Assembly: GCA_028284905.1 (NCBI GenBank) | Contig: JANQQU010000015.1 | Location: 62,001-126,000, forward strand | Reading direction: 5' to 3' | DNA from: Calditrichia bacterium | GTDB lineage: Bacteria > Calditrichota > Calditrichia > RBG-13-44-9 > J075 | DNA length: 64,000 nucleotides | In this document: in pieces, positions 1-8,063 of the stretch | Layout of the letters: the number at the start of each line of letters is the position of its first letter | Numbering within the stretch: the stretch's first letter is position 1 | Notes under the pieces: generated by a model | Seen by the model: the letters and a program-made list of their open reading frames with translations, nothing else | Databases searched by the model: none | Told to the model about the DNA's origin: nothing | Program-made: the position numbers and the translations under genes

Positions 1-65
1 GATTCCCCTACCCTTTTTTACTATCATATAATCAGCATAAATAACCTTTGTCTCTGTCTCTCCGG

Positions 66-103
66 AGGGTTCTGATCAAATTTCAGTGTTTGATCAGAAC
101 CCT
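66..103. repeat. 15-bp perfect inverted repeat
   Basis: Positions 66-80 (AGGGTTCTGATCAAA) and 89-103 are exact reverse complements around an 8-nt loop. The arms could form a stable RNA hairpin and may be the terminator of a gene lying left of the window, but no clear T-run follows. The rest of 1-377 has no convincing gene. A 39-codon frame at 174-293, preceded by AGGAG at about 159-163, encodes a hydrophobic signal-like peptide ending in GYA. I regard it as doubtful. Confidence 0.6.
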
Positions 104-377
104 TGTAGCTTCGAAATAAAATATCAGCAAATCTTTTACAGACCGAATATGATTAAGCAGGAGCACGCAGTAAATGGATGATTACTACTTCTATATGAGC
201 TTTTTCTTTCTTTTCAGTCGTTCCCAGGTCGGAAAGGTAATCAGCCTGATTTTACTATTGTGTATTTTCTTTGTTCAAAAAGGCTACGCCTGATATCCTA
301 GTATTTCCCGGTTACAATCACCGGCTTCGTTCTGTTTCCTCCCTATGCGCAATATTTCTTGTTGAAAATCTATTTTC

Positions 378-2153
378 ATGTCATCACTTAACCCGGAGTG
401 TGCCTTGAGAAATTTTTACAAACTCATTCTTTTCATAGGTTTAGTACCGGCTATTCTTTACTCGCAGTCCTGGATATCTGCAACAACGCCGCCCTTAAAT
501 GCACTTAATGTTTCAAGCAATTCCGTCATCTCTGTAACTTTTGACCGGGATATTTCCGAAGCCACGGCATCTGAGGCAACCATTAAAGTTGCCGGCGGAG
601 AAACAGGCTACTATTCAACGGCCTTTGCTTATAATACCAGCACCCGGATATTAACCATCACATCTGCAAGTGAATTCAAGAATGGTGAAATTATTACCGT
701 TACTTTAACTACTGCCATTGAAGATATTGGTGGACAGGGGATGCCCCAATCGTTTGCCTGGCAGTTTACAGTCGCTGCTACCGAAGGAACCGGCCGCTTA
801 TCAGCACCATCAATTATTTCTGTCAGTGGAACGCCTTATGCGATTACCAGTGGCGATTGGAACAATGACGGCGCAATCGATCTGGCAACAGCAAATCGCA
901 GTAGCAGCACAGTATCAATTCTAATTAACGATGGTAGCGGCAATTTTAGTATCCAGGGCAGTGTGAGTGCTGGCGCTACGCCGGAATATCTTACCACTGG
1001 TGATTATGATCAGAGTGAATCGTTAGACATTGCCGTTGCCAGCGCTGGCAGTAATGCAGCGATAATTCTCAGCAATGACGGTAACGGCAGTTTTAGCAAT
1101 ATCGGTAGCACAACCGTGGTAAGCAGTCCCCATGGCATTAGCAGCGGCGATTTTAATGGCGATGGCGATATCGATCTTGCCGCTTCTAATTTTAGCAGTA
1201 ATGGCAGCATCTCCATATTGGACAATAATGGCTCAGCAACTTTCAGCCAGATAGCCACTCCGGCAGTAGGCAATGGCCCGGAAGCAGCGATTGTTGCCGA
1301 CCTGAACAATGATGGTAGTCCGGATTTAACCGTTCCAAATTTCTTTGCCGGCAACATCGTTACTTTGTTAAATGATGGCAGCGGGAGCTTTTCTCTAGAT
1401 GGAAATATAAGCCTGGGGTTTTCTCCCCATTTACCCACTTATGGCGATCTTAATGGTGATGGCGAGATTGATATCGTTGCCACTATTTCCGGTTCATCCC
1501 AGGTTGCAATTTTGGAAAACGAAAATGGCGCGCTTTCTCCGGGGACACCGCTATCTCTAAGCGGACAACCCTGGTCTGGGGCCAGCGCAGATATGGATAG
1601 CGACGGCGATCTCGATTTGTTAATCACGACTTACAGTGGCAATACACTGACGATTTGGGAAAATGATGGCAATGCCGCTTTTACTTTGGATACAACCATT
1701 GCTACCGGCATCCGTCCGCACCGGGTGGTTACGGCAGATTTTAATAACGATGGGGCAATGGACGCGGCAGTCACCAACGAAGGTAGTAACAATGTTTACG
1801 TCTTCCTGAACCAGCCAGCCGTGGGTATTTTCTCACCCACGAATAACATTCCGGTGACCGCCTCCCTATCGCAAAATTATCCCAATCCATTTAATCCGGC
1901 AACAACCATCGATTATGAAATAGCGCATCCCTCACAAACCGAGTTGGCGATTTATGACGTTCAGGGTAATTTGATTAAAATACTGCAAAATGGTGCTCAG
2001 TCAGCTGGTAATTATAGCTACCAATGGCAGGGACGGGATCTGCAAAACAATCCGGTTGCTTCCGGCGTATACATCTACCAGCTGCGCGTTGGGGATATTT
2101 CCGGCAATTCTGCACCAGCAGTTATCAGCAAAAAAATGATATATTTACAATAA
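378..2153 (+). CDS. Secreted FG-GAP/VCBS repeat protein with C-terminal sorting-type domain
   Basis: This 591-residue protein starts with a signal peptide (hydrophobic stretch ending near YSQS). An Ig-like Big_5-type domain covers about residues 30-131. Seven FG-GAP/VCBS repeats follow, with calcium-loop motifs such as GDWNNDGAIDLA, GDFNGDGDIDLA and GDLNGDGEIDIV. About 85 C-terminal residues begin with QNYPNPFNPATTIDY, the domain found on secreted proteins of Calditrichota and Bacteroidetes-like phyla and linked to type IX-like secretion or surface anchoring. It is probably an extracellular or surface beta-propeller protein with unknown ligand. The ATG at 378 lacks a ribosome site. A TTG at 405 has GGAG six bases upstream and keeps the signal peptide, so it may be the true start. 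A propeller kinase gene follows after 25 bp. Confidence 0.9.
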   Translation: MSSLNPECALRNFYKLILFIGLVPAILYSQSWISATTPPLNALNVSSNSVISVTFDRDISEATASEATIKVAGGETGYYSTAFAYNTSTRILTITSASEFKNGEIITVTLTTAIEDIGGQGMPQSFAWQFTVAATEGTGRLSAPSIISVSGTPYAITSGDWNNDGAIDLATANRSSSTVSILINDGSGNFSIQGSVSAGATPEYLTTGDYDQSESLDIAVASAGSNAAIILSNDGNGSFSNIGSTTVVSSPHGISSGDFNGDGDIDLAASNFSSNGSISILDNNGSATFSQIATPAVGNGPEAAIVADLNNDGSPDLTVPNFFAGNIVTLLNDGSGSFSLDGNISLGFSPHLPTYGDLNGDGEIDIVATISGSSQVAILENENGALSPGTPLSLSGQPWSGASADMDSDGDLDLLITTYSGNTLTIWENDGNAAFTLDTTIATGIRPHRVVTADFNNDGAMDAAVTNEGSNNVYVFLNQPAVGIFSPTNNIPVTASLSQNYPNPFNPATTIDYEIAHPSQTELAIYDVQGNLIKILQNGAQSAGNYSYQWQGRDLQNNPVASGVYIYQLRVGDISGNSAPAVISKKMIYLQ

Positions 2154-2178
2154 AATTCCGAAAGCACCGGGTTCGATT

Positions 2179-5100
2179 ATGCGTGTATCTCTACGAATAT
2201 TTATTTCCGCTCTTATTTTTTTTACCAGTATTCTGCCTGCACGAAATGCGGATGACATCTCTATCGAGTTTCTTTCCCTGGAAGAAGGCGTTTCTCATAA
2301 TCTTGTCTATAGCATACTTAATGATCGCCAGGGTTTTATGTGGTTCGGCACGATGTATGGATTGGTCAAATATGATGGCGTCCGCTATACGGTTTACAGA
2401 CATGATCCGGATGATATCAATTCACTCTCCTACGACGATATCATCTCTCTTTATGAAGATTCCCGGGGATTCATTTGGGCAGGCACCTGGGGGGGTGGCG
2501 TTAATTGTCTGGATCCGGAGAGTGGCCATTTTACCCGCTACCTGCATCATCCGGAAGATAGCAACAGTATCGCCGGAAATATTGTCTGGGCAATTTCCGA
2601 AACGAATGACAAGGATGGTATTTCCATCTGGTTCGGGACAAATGCTAACGGCCTTAGTCGTTTGCAAATCCCGAGTTCGATTGAGAATACAGAGTCAAAT
2701 CCCAAGACATTTATTCATTACAATAAAGAGAACGAACAGCTTCCCAGCAATTATATTCCCAAATTATATACGGACAGTTATAATCGCTTGTGGATAATGA
2801 CCTCAAAAGGGCTCGCTCGTTTTGAAGTGCAAGATGATACAGAAAAAATATCTCTTTCCCAGCCGGCGCCTCCCTCTTTTGCAACAGCCTTCCCATTGAG
2901 AATAAATAATTTAATGGAGACAAGTGCTTCCCACTACTTGCTGGCAACTAATTATGGTATTTTTCCAATGCAGCTGCAGGCAGATGGGAAAACTGAAATC
3001 GCCGATGCAAAACGTTATGAGAAACTAAATAAAATTAGCAGAGGCTTTAATTCGTTGCTCAAAGATAGTTACGGTTCGCTCTGGGCTGGTTCGTTCCGCG
3101 GACTTTATCAACTTTCCCGCGCAGATCAAACAGGCGAAGAAATTCGCCGCTACGACAGCCGGCAGTCTACTGAAAGTCGCTTGCAAACAGACAACATAAT
3201 TGCCATGTGTGAAGACCAGTCCGGCGTCCTGTGGGTTGGTACCTACTTCGGTGGTTTGCACAAACTAATTCGCAATAAAAAGCGCTTCGAACTTCTTCGC
3301 CATCGTCCGGAAATCGCTAACAGCCTTAGTAGCAGCAAAATATCATCAATTCACATCGATAGCGCAGAAAATGTATGGATTGCGACAATTGGCGGTGGCT
3401 TGAATAAAATTCGCTTTTCGGAAACGCAGATGCCCGAGATTACACGATATCAGCCAAATTCTAAAACGAAAGATGGTTTAAAAGCGAATGTACTAAATCA
3501 TGTTTATGAATTACCGTTTAAGAACGGCACGGAACAAACATTGTGGCTGGGAAGCAATCGCGGACTGATTAAAATGCAGCCGGACAAATCAGGCAAAGCT
3601 CGATTTCAGAGTTGGTCTTTCCAACCGGAGAATCCCAACAGTCTCAGTAACAATACGGTTAACAGCATCATTGCAACTGCACATCCGCAAACCGGTCGCT
3701 GGTATCTCTGGGTAGCGACTGTCAACGGTTTGAATCGTATCGCACTGGATTCAATCGATACCGGAAACTTCACTCGTTATTACCAGAGCAGCGCAGATCA
3801 TCCGAATGGCCTTCCACACAAATGGATTATTTCGCTGTATACATCCCGGGATGGTCACCTATGGATTGGTAGTTTTGGTGGATTAAGCCGGTATGATTGG
3901 CAAACGAACAGTTTTATCAATTACCAACATCAACTGGATGATCCGACCAGCTTAAGCAATAACTATGTGTATGCAATGCATGAAGATGCCCGGGGAAATT
4001 TCTGGATTGGCACCAGTAACGGTCTGAATCGCTTTCTTCCGCAGGACGGCACATTTGCTAATTATCGGGAAAAAGATGGATTGCCAAATGGTGTGATCAA
4101 TGGCATCCTGGAAGACAACAGCGGTCTGCTGTGGCTAAGCACGAATAAGGGATTGTCCCGCTTTAACCCTGTAAACGCCACTTTTCGGAATTTTTATGTT
4201 TCCGACGGTTTACAGAGCAATATTTTCAATCCCGGCGCCTATCAAATTGACACGGATGGCAAAATGTATTTGGGTGGCATCAACGGCTTGAACTATTTTC
4301 ATCCGGCTGATATCAACGAATCGACGTTTAAACCGGAAGTTAGAATCACCAGCATCCGCTGTCTGAACAGCGAAGATAATTTCTCTGTAAAATCGGAATT
4401 ACTCAATTTATCCCCCAGTCAAAACTCCCTCTCCTTTCAATTTGCAGCAATGGATTTCACGGCGCCGGAAAAGAACAAATATGCTTACAAGCTTACCGGT
4501 ATCGATAAAGATTGGGTGCATGCCGGGAAAATGCCGTTAGCAACATATCCGGGACTTCCTCCCGGTAATTACCAATTTCTCGTCAAAGCCAGTAATCATG
4601 ATGGGGTTTGGAACGAGACGCCCGCCTCAATCGCCTTTATCATTCATCCCCCATTTTGGCAAACTAACTGGTTTTATGCACTCTGCTTGTTCGGTATTTT
4701 ACTCGGGACTTATTTAATGCATCGCCGCCTGGTTCGGCAAAAGCTTCGGGAGATGGCATTGGTCAACAATGCACGGCGGAAAGAACGGGCCAGCATGCGG
4801 GAAAAAACAGCCCGGGACTATCATGACACCCTGGGACATCAATTAACAAAGATCTCTCTCTACAGCGAGCTTATTCGCCGCCAGTTAAAGCCTTCTGATA
4901 TTGCTGACAACATTGACAAGACACATTATCCGGAAACGCACCAAAATGGTTATTATTCATCGGCAGCGGATTTTTCCTTGAGCAACGATCACTTACTTAA
5001 TTACCTAGAAAAGATCACCACAGCTTCGAATGATCTTTGCAGTGATACCCGGGATTTCATTTGGGCGCTAAATCCCGAAAAGGATTCATTATACGATACC

Positions 5101-5544
5101 ATGCACCATCTGAAAACGTTTGGCGAAACACTTTTTGAAGAAAGCAGCATTACGCTTTCCGTCACTGGCATCGAGAAAGAAATGGAAAAGATATCCCTGA
5201 ATATGGACTGGCGCAGGCATCTTATTCTAATTTTTAAGGAAGCGCTCAACAATATTCTGAAGCATGCCCACGCTCAAAAGGTTATATTAACCGTAACGCT
5301 GGATTCATCCCGCCTGACAGTTCAATTACAAGATGATGGCAAAGGATTTCTGCCGAACGAAAAAGGTTGCGGGAATGGCTTACGGAATATGCATCAACGC
5401 GCTGAAAGTCTCGATAGTATTATTAAAATCGTGTCCGACAATTCTACCGGTACGACCATTCTTTTTCAAGGCATATTACCAGAAAATGATGTAGAGAAAA
5501 ACAAAACCACAAATGGAAGGGTGGCAAAAGATGATTCACGTTAG
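2179..5544 (+). CDS. Two-component propeller sensor histidine kinase (HisKA_3 type)
   Basis: This 1121-residue membrane sensor has an N-terminal signal or anchor sequence and two runs of Reg_prop propeller blades (motifs such as GFMWFGTMYGLVKYDG and GNFWIGTSNGLNRF) to about residue 720. A Y_Y_Y domain covers about 738-825 and one membrane helix about 830-850. The cytoplasmic kinase follows. The phospho-acceptor His is in YHDTLGHQ near residue 881, the N-box is EALNNILKHA near 1020 and the G-box is DDGKGF near 1051. HisKA_3 kinases pair with LuxR-type regulators, and one overlaps the 3' end of this gene. The propeller presumably senses a periplasmic ligand, often a carbohydrate in related hybrid systems, but nothing here identifies it. 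A stretch near residues 905-935 between the His and the catalytic domain looks like a lineage-specific insert. Confidence 0.93.
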   Translation: MRVSLRIFISALIFFTSILPARNADDISIEFLSLEEGVSHNLVYSILNDRQGFMWFGTMYGLVKYDGVRYTVYRHDPDDINSLSYDDIISLYEDSRGFIWAGTWGGGVNCLDPESGHFTRYLHHPEDSNSIAGNIVWAISETNDKDGISIWFGTNANGLSRLQIPSSIENTESNPKTFIHYNKENEQLPSNYIPKLYTDSYNRLWIMTSKGLARFEVQDDTEKISLSQPAPPSFATAFPLRINNLMETSASHYLLATNYGIFPMQLQADGKTEIADAKRYEKLNKISRGFNSLLKDSYGSLWAGSFRGLYQLSRADQTGEEIRRYDSRQSTESRLQTDNIIAMCEDQSGVLWVGTYFGGLHKLIRNKKRFELLRHRPEIANSLSSSKISSIHIDSAENVWIATIGGGLNKIRFSETQMPEITRYQPNSKTKDGLKANVLNHVYELPFKNGTEQTLWLGSNRGLIKMQPDKSGKARFQSWSFQPENPNSLSNNTVNSIIATAHPQTGRWYLWVATVNGLNRIALDSIDTGNFTRYYQSSADHPNGLPHKWIISLYTSRDGHLWIGSFGGLSRYDWQTNSFINYQHQLDDPTSLSNNYVYAMHEDARGNFWIGTSNGLNRFLPQDGTFANYREKDGLPNGVINGILEDNSGLLWLSTNKGLSRFNPVNATFRNFYVSDGLQSNIFNPGAYQIDTDGKMYLGGINGLNYFHPADINESTFKPEVRITSIRCLNSEDNFSVKSELLNLSPSQNSLSFQFAAMDFTAPEKNKYAYKLTGIDKDWVHAGKMPLATYPGLPPGNYQFLVKASNHDGVWNETPASIAFIIHPPFWQTNWFYALCLFGILLGTYLMHRRLVRQKLREMALVNNARRKERASMREKTARDYHDTLGHQLTKISLYSELIRRQLKPSDIADNIDKTHYPETHQNGYYSSAADFSLSNDHLLNYLEKITTASNDLCSDTRDFIWALNPEKDSLYDTMHHLKTFGETLFEESSITLSVTGIEKEMEKISLNMDWRRHLILIFKEALNNILKHAHAQKVILTVTLDSSRLTVQLQDDGKGFLPNEKGCGNGLRNMHQRAESLDSIIKIVSDNSTGTTILFQGILPENDVEKNKTTNGRVAKDDSR

Positions 5545-6151
5545 CATTGTAGAAGATGACAATGACATTCGGGAAGGTCTGGCATTACTGATAGACGGGA
5601 CACCCGGTTTTAGTTGCCTGGGGGCTTACCCGGACAGCGAGTCTGCCATTGCAGACATTAGCGTTAATGCACCGGATGTGTTGTTGCTGGATATAGAATT
5701 ACCCGGCATTTCCGGGGTTGAAGCGGTGCCACAGCTAAAAGCATTACAACCAGAAATGGATGTTATTATGTTAACCGTTCATGAAGAACCAGAGCTGGTA
5801 TTCCAGGCCCTTTGCGGTGGCGCTTGCGGATACCTGGTAAAGACCATTGCCCCAAGAAAATTATTACGTGGCATTGAGGATGCCGTAAATGGCGGCGCCC
5901 CGATGAGTTCCCATATTGCCCGCACGGTTATCCATTCTTTCCAGCGCCCCAGCGTGAAAACTCACCTCACTAATCGCGAATCGGAAATTCTCGCTTTACT
6001 GTGTAAAGGGCAAAGCTATAAAATGATTGCCGACCAGCTTTGTATTAGCAAGGGCACAGTGCATTGTCATATCAAGAATATTTACAGTAAGTTACAGGTA
6101 AATTCCAATTCTCAGGCGGTTGCAAAGGCGATTCGGGAAAATCTTGTTTAA
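5531..6151 (+). CDS. NarL/FixJ-family response regulator
   Basis: This 206-residue regulator has a receiver domain (acidic pair in VEDDND, phospho-acceptor Asp in LLLDIELPG near residue 54, conserved Lys in LVKTIAP) and a LuxR-type HTH at about 140-200 (LTNRESEILALLCKG ... SKGTVHCHIKNIYSKL). I chose the ATG at 5531 because GGAAGGGTGG lies six bases upstream. An in-frame ATG at 5513 would add six residues and has no better site. The start overlaps the last 14 bases of the upstream kinase gene, so the two are probably translationally coupled and form one two-component system. Its target genes are not visible. The neighbouring FG-GAP gene is a possible one. Confidence 0.95.
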   Translation: MIHVSIVEDDNDIREGLALLIDGTPGFSCLGAYPDSESAIADISVNAPDVLLLDIELPGISGVEAVPQLKALQPEMDVIMLTVHEEPELVFQALCGGACGYLVKTIAPRKLLRGIEDAVNGGAPMSSHIARTVIHSFQRPSVKTHLTNRESEILALLCKGQSYKMIADQLCISKGTVHCHIKNIYSKLQVNSNSQAVAKAIRENLV

Positions 6152-6178
6152 AGGCACCAGGAAATAAATTGAAGAATT

Positions 6179-7381
6179 TTACAGCCATGCCTGCAGTAAA
6201 ATATTCCTCGGCGTAATTTTTTTTGGACAAAACTCTCCGAGACTAATTTGGTAGCCTTTCTCCAGCAGGAATAAAGCCAAATCCAACACCAGCCAAAGCT
6301 CCAATGGCCTGCGAAATAAATGGCGTATAAGCTCCATCCGTGCTACTTGCAAGCCTCTTGGGATTGCCTTCTCCAGGTAGAAATCAAAATCAAGTTCTGC
6401 AGGTAAATGAATTTCTCGTTTTTCAGCTGCCCAAAAGCAAAATTCCGGAAAGGTTTTATTCAGCAGACTTTCTTTGACAGATGGTACTGTCAGATAATGC
6501 TTGCTACCGGAAATCTCCCGCTGGATCAGGTCGAATCCCAACCGCCAGCGTCTTTCCCGCTGGCGTAACTTGCGAATTCGCTTACTTGCCGTAACGGTTT
6601 CCTGAAGTGCGAGCTGCAAATCAAAGCGCTGAAGGCGTAGGGACGATTGGCTAACTGTCGTTGACAGGGGCTGATATATATCGTTTTTATGGCGGTGGTA
6701 ACAACAAGGCGCAATAGCGATCCGGGGCATCTTATATCTTTCTGCAAGGGTAACAAGGCGACGATGCAGATCTCCGCAGGCATGCAACGCTACGGCGTTT
6801 TGCGTTTCGGAGATATACGGCTCTATCCCCTCCTCCATCACATCAGCGGTAACAAACCGCATTTCCTTTTCAGCGCCGCTAGCCAGTTTTTCACCACGCT
6901 TAGAAAGTTCTCCGGAAATCTCGACACTGGTAACAGAATACCCTTTACTTGATGCGAGGTATCGTCCCAAGTGTCCTTTGCCCGCACACCATTCCAGTAA
7001 ATTTTCTTTCGAATCATCCAGGCAGGATGCAAAGTATTGTACCTGCGCCCATTTTCTCCCGGGCACATGCGTTTCCGGTTTTTCTAAATTTTCCAACAAA
7101 TTTTCGCGCCAACTTTGCGGGAGTTGAATCATCTCCGGACTGGATACAGCTGGCAGAAATTGAGATACATGCGCATATAATTGGGGAATATCAGCATCCA
7201 GCGCTGATATATCGGAAAGACTCAACGTAGATAGCCATTTTGAAAGCCCGGGATGGCTTTTTTTCCAGGGAAAATCATTCTGACCAAAGGGACGAAATTG
7301 CCAAAACTTTTGGTGCTGAATCAGGGAGTGATTAATCGAATCCCATAGTCTTTTGTAATCATTTCTAATTTGTAAGCTCAT
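6179..7381 (-). CDS. SAM-dependent methyltransferase (Methyltransf_32-like)
   Basis: The SAM-binding motif EWCAGKGHLGRYLA lies at about residues 130-143 of 400. It is followed by an acidic strand (VTSVEISGEL), ALHACGDLHRR near 198-208 and APCCYHR near 224-230. The CCYH block with an upstream HACGDL is characteristic of the Methyltransf_32/METTL25-like group, whose substrates are mostly unknown, with RNA or protein proposed. The C-terminal 150 residues are basic and not recognisable. The protein is probably cytoplasmic. It is transcribed alone, converges with the response regulator with 27 bp between stops, and diverges from the gene at 7643 across a 261-bp control region. Confidence 0.8.
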   Translation of the reverse strand: MSLQIRNDYKRLWDSINHSLIQHQKFWQFRPFGQNDFPWKKSHPGLSKWLSTLSLSDISALDADIPQLYAHVSQFLPAVSSPEMIQLPQSWRENLLENLEKPETHVPGRKWAQVQYFASCLDDSKENLLEWCAGKGHLGRYLASSKGYSVTSVEISGELSKRGEKLASGAEKEMRFVTADVMEEGIEPYISETQNAVALHACGDLHRRLVTLAERYKMPRIAIAPCCYHRHKNDIYQPLSTTVSQSSLRLQRFDLQLALQETVTASKRIRKLRQRERRWRLGFDLIQREISGSKHYLTVPSVKESLLNKTFPEFCFWAAEKREIHLPAELDFDFYLEKAIPRGLQVARMELIRHLFRRPLELWLVLDLALFLLEKGYQISLGEFCPKKITPRNILLQAWL

Positions 7382-7422
7382 AAATATGCATTATAACGAT
7401 AAAAACATTGACAAATTAACAA

Positions 7423-7467
7423 ATTGCAAATAGATTGTAGTCGAATGGTTTGCAAAATGCAACCATT
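7423..7467. promoter_or_regulatory. Candidate activator-binding sites (TTGCAAA type)
   Basis: Positions 7448-7460 (GTTTGCAAAATGC) are the exact reverse complement of 15816-15828 in the control region of the sigma-54 activator gene. ATTGCAAAT at 7423-7431 also recurs exactly at 15845-15853. The inverted repeat AATGGTT/AACCATT (7444-7450 and 7461-7467) encloses the 13-mer. The 13-mer lies about 85 bp upstream of a -24/-12-like sequence, a usual distance for enhancer sites of sigma-54 activators. That the same protein binds both places is inference. Confidence 0.45.
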
Positions 7468-7540
7468 TGCCACTCTAGAATAAAAACCAAACAATTGTAA
7501 AGTGCTGTTTTGCAGGTAATTATATCGCCTGTTTATAAAA

Positions 7541-7555
7541 TGGCTTAATTCTTGT
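7541..7555 (+). promoter_or_regulatory. Weak candidate sigma-54 (-24/-12) promoter
   Basis: TGGCTTAATTCTTGT has GG and a following G at the right spacing, with a TTG -12 core, but the usual GC at -12 is GT here. Transcription would start near 7566 and lead to the small gene at 7643. The call rests partly on the upstream 13-mer shared with 15816-15828. Confidence 0.35.
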
Positions 7556-7568
7556 CGATTCATTTCGG

Positions 7569-7587
7569 CTGAGTTTTCAAAACTCAG
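7569..7587. repeat. 9-bp inverted repeat in 5' leader
   Basis: CTGAGTTTT and AAAACTCAG face each other around one base. The repeat lies just after the presumed transcription start and about 55 bp before the start codon at 7643. It could be an operator or a short RNA hairpin. Its role is unknown. Confidence 0.5.
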
Positions 7588-7642
7588 TTTAAAAATATTA
7601 ATTAACCATTATACCTACAAGTACTCTTTGAGGAGGTTTATT

Positions 7643-7984
7643 ATGCCGGAATCTACAACGATAGCCAATCGGACAAATTCTACCAAGGTCATTGTAGAAT
7701 ATACGAAGGAAGGAGAATCGTCAATTACTAAAACGATAATTGATCCACCGAGCAGTTATCCAGATGTCAAAATTTGTGAGGATATTTCCAAGGAGAACCT
7801 CCCTGTATTGGATCTGGATGATGCTAAACATAATACGGAAGTTACTATAACCTACGATGGTGTAACGAATGAAAAATATTTCGTTATTAAATTGGAAAAG
7901 GGATTAAAAAACCTGCAGTTGAAGTTTACTTACACCAAAGACCCAGGTGATGGTGCGACCGTTACATGGGGAGAAGATCATTAG
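7643..7984 (+). CDS. Small protein of unknown function
   Basis: The 113-residue product is not recognised. It is rich in Thr, Glu, Lys and alternating hydrophobics (KVIVEYTKEG, TEVTITYDGV, LQLKFTYTKD), as expected for an all-beta domain, and has no signal peptide or membrane segment. The ATG at 7643 has a perfect AGGAGG six bases upstream (7631-7636). A TTG at 7628 in the same frame is less likely. The next gene, a metalloprotease, begins 79 bp downstream on the same strand, so the two are probably cotranscribed. This protein could be its partner, substrate or inhibitor, but nothing in the sequence proves that. Confidence 0.75.
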   Translation: MPESTTIANRTNSTKVIVEYTKEGESSITKTIIDPPSSYPDVKICEDISKENLPVLDLDDAKHNTEVTITYDGVTNEKYFVIKLEKGLKNLQLKFTYTKDPGDGATVTWGEDH

Positions 7985-8063
7985 GAGTTCTCAGGAGTAG
8001 TTTTACTGACGGGAGGGAGGCTACAGACAAATTCCTTTACATTAAAAGCTCATGGAGATTAAA

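Noticed and set aside
2160-2180. GGTTCGATT resembling a tRNA T-loop
   Set aside because: No acceptor stem or anticodon arm around it. The site is the short gap before the kinase start codon.
2024-2797. 257-residue open frame on the plus strand
   Set aside because: It overlaps the end of the FG-GAP gene and the start of the kinase gene in another frame. Both of those have clear domains.
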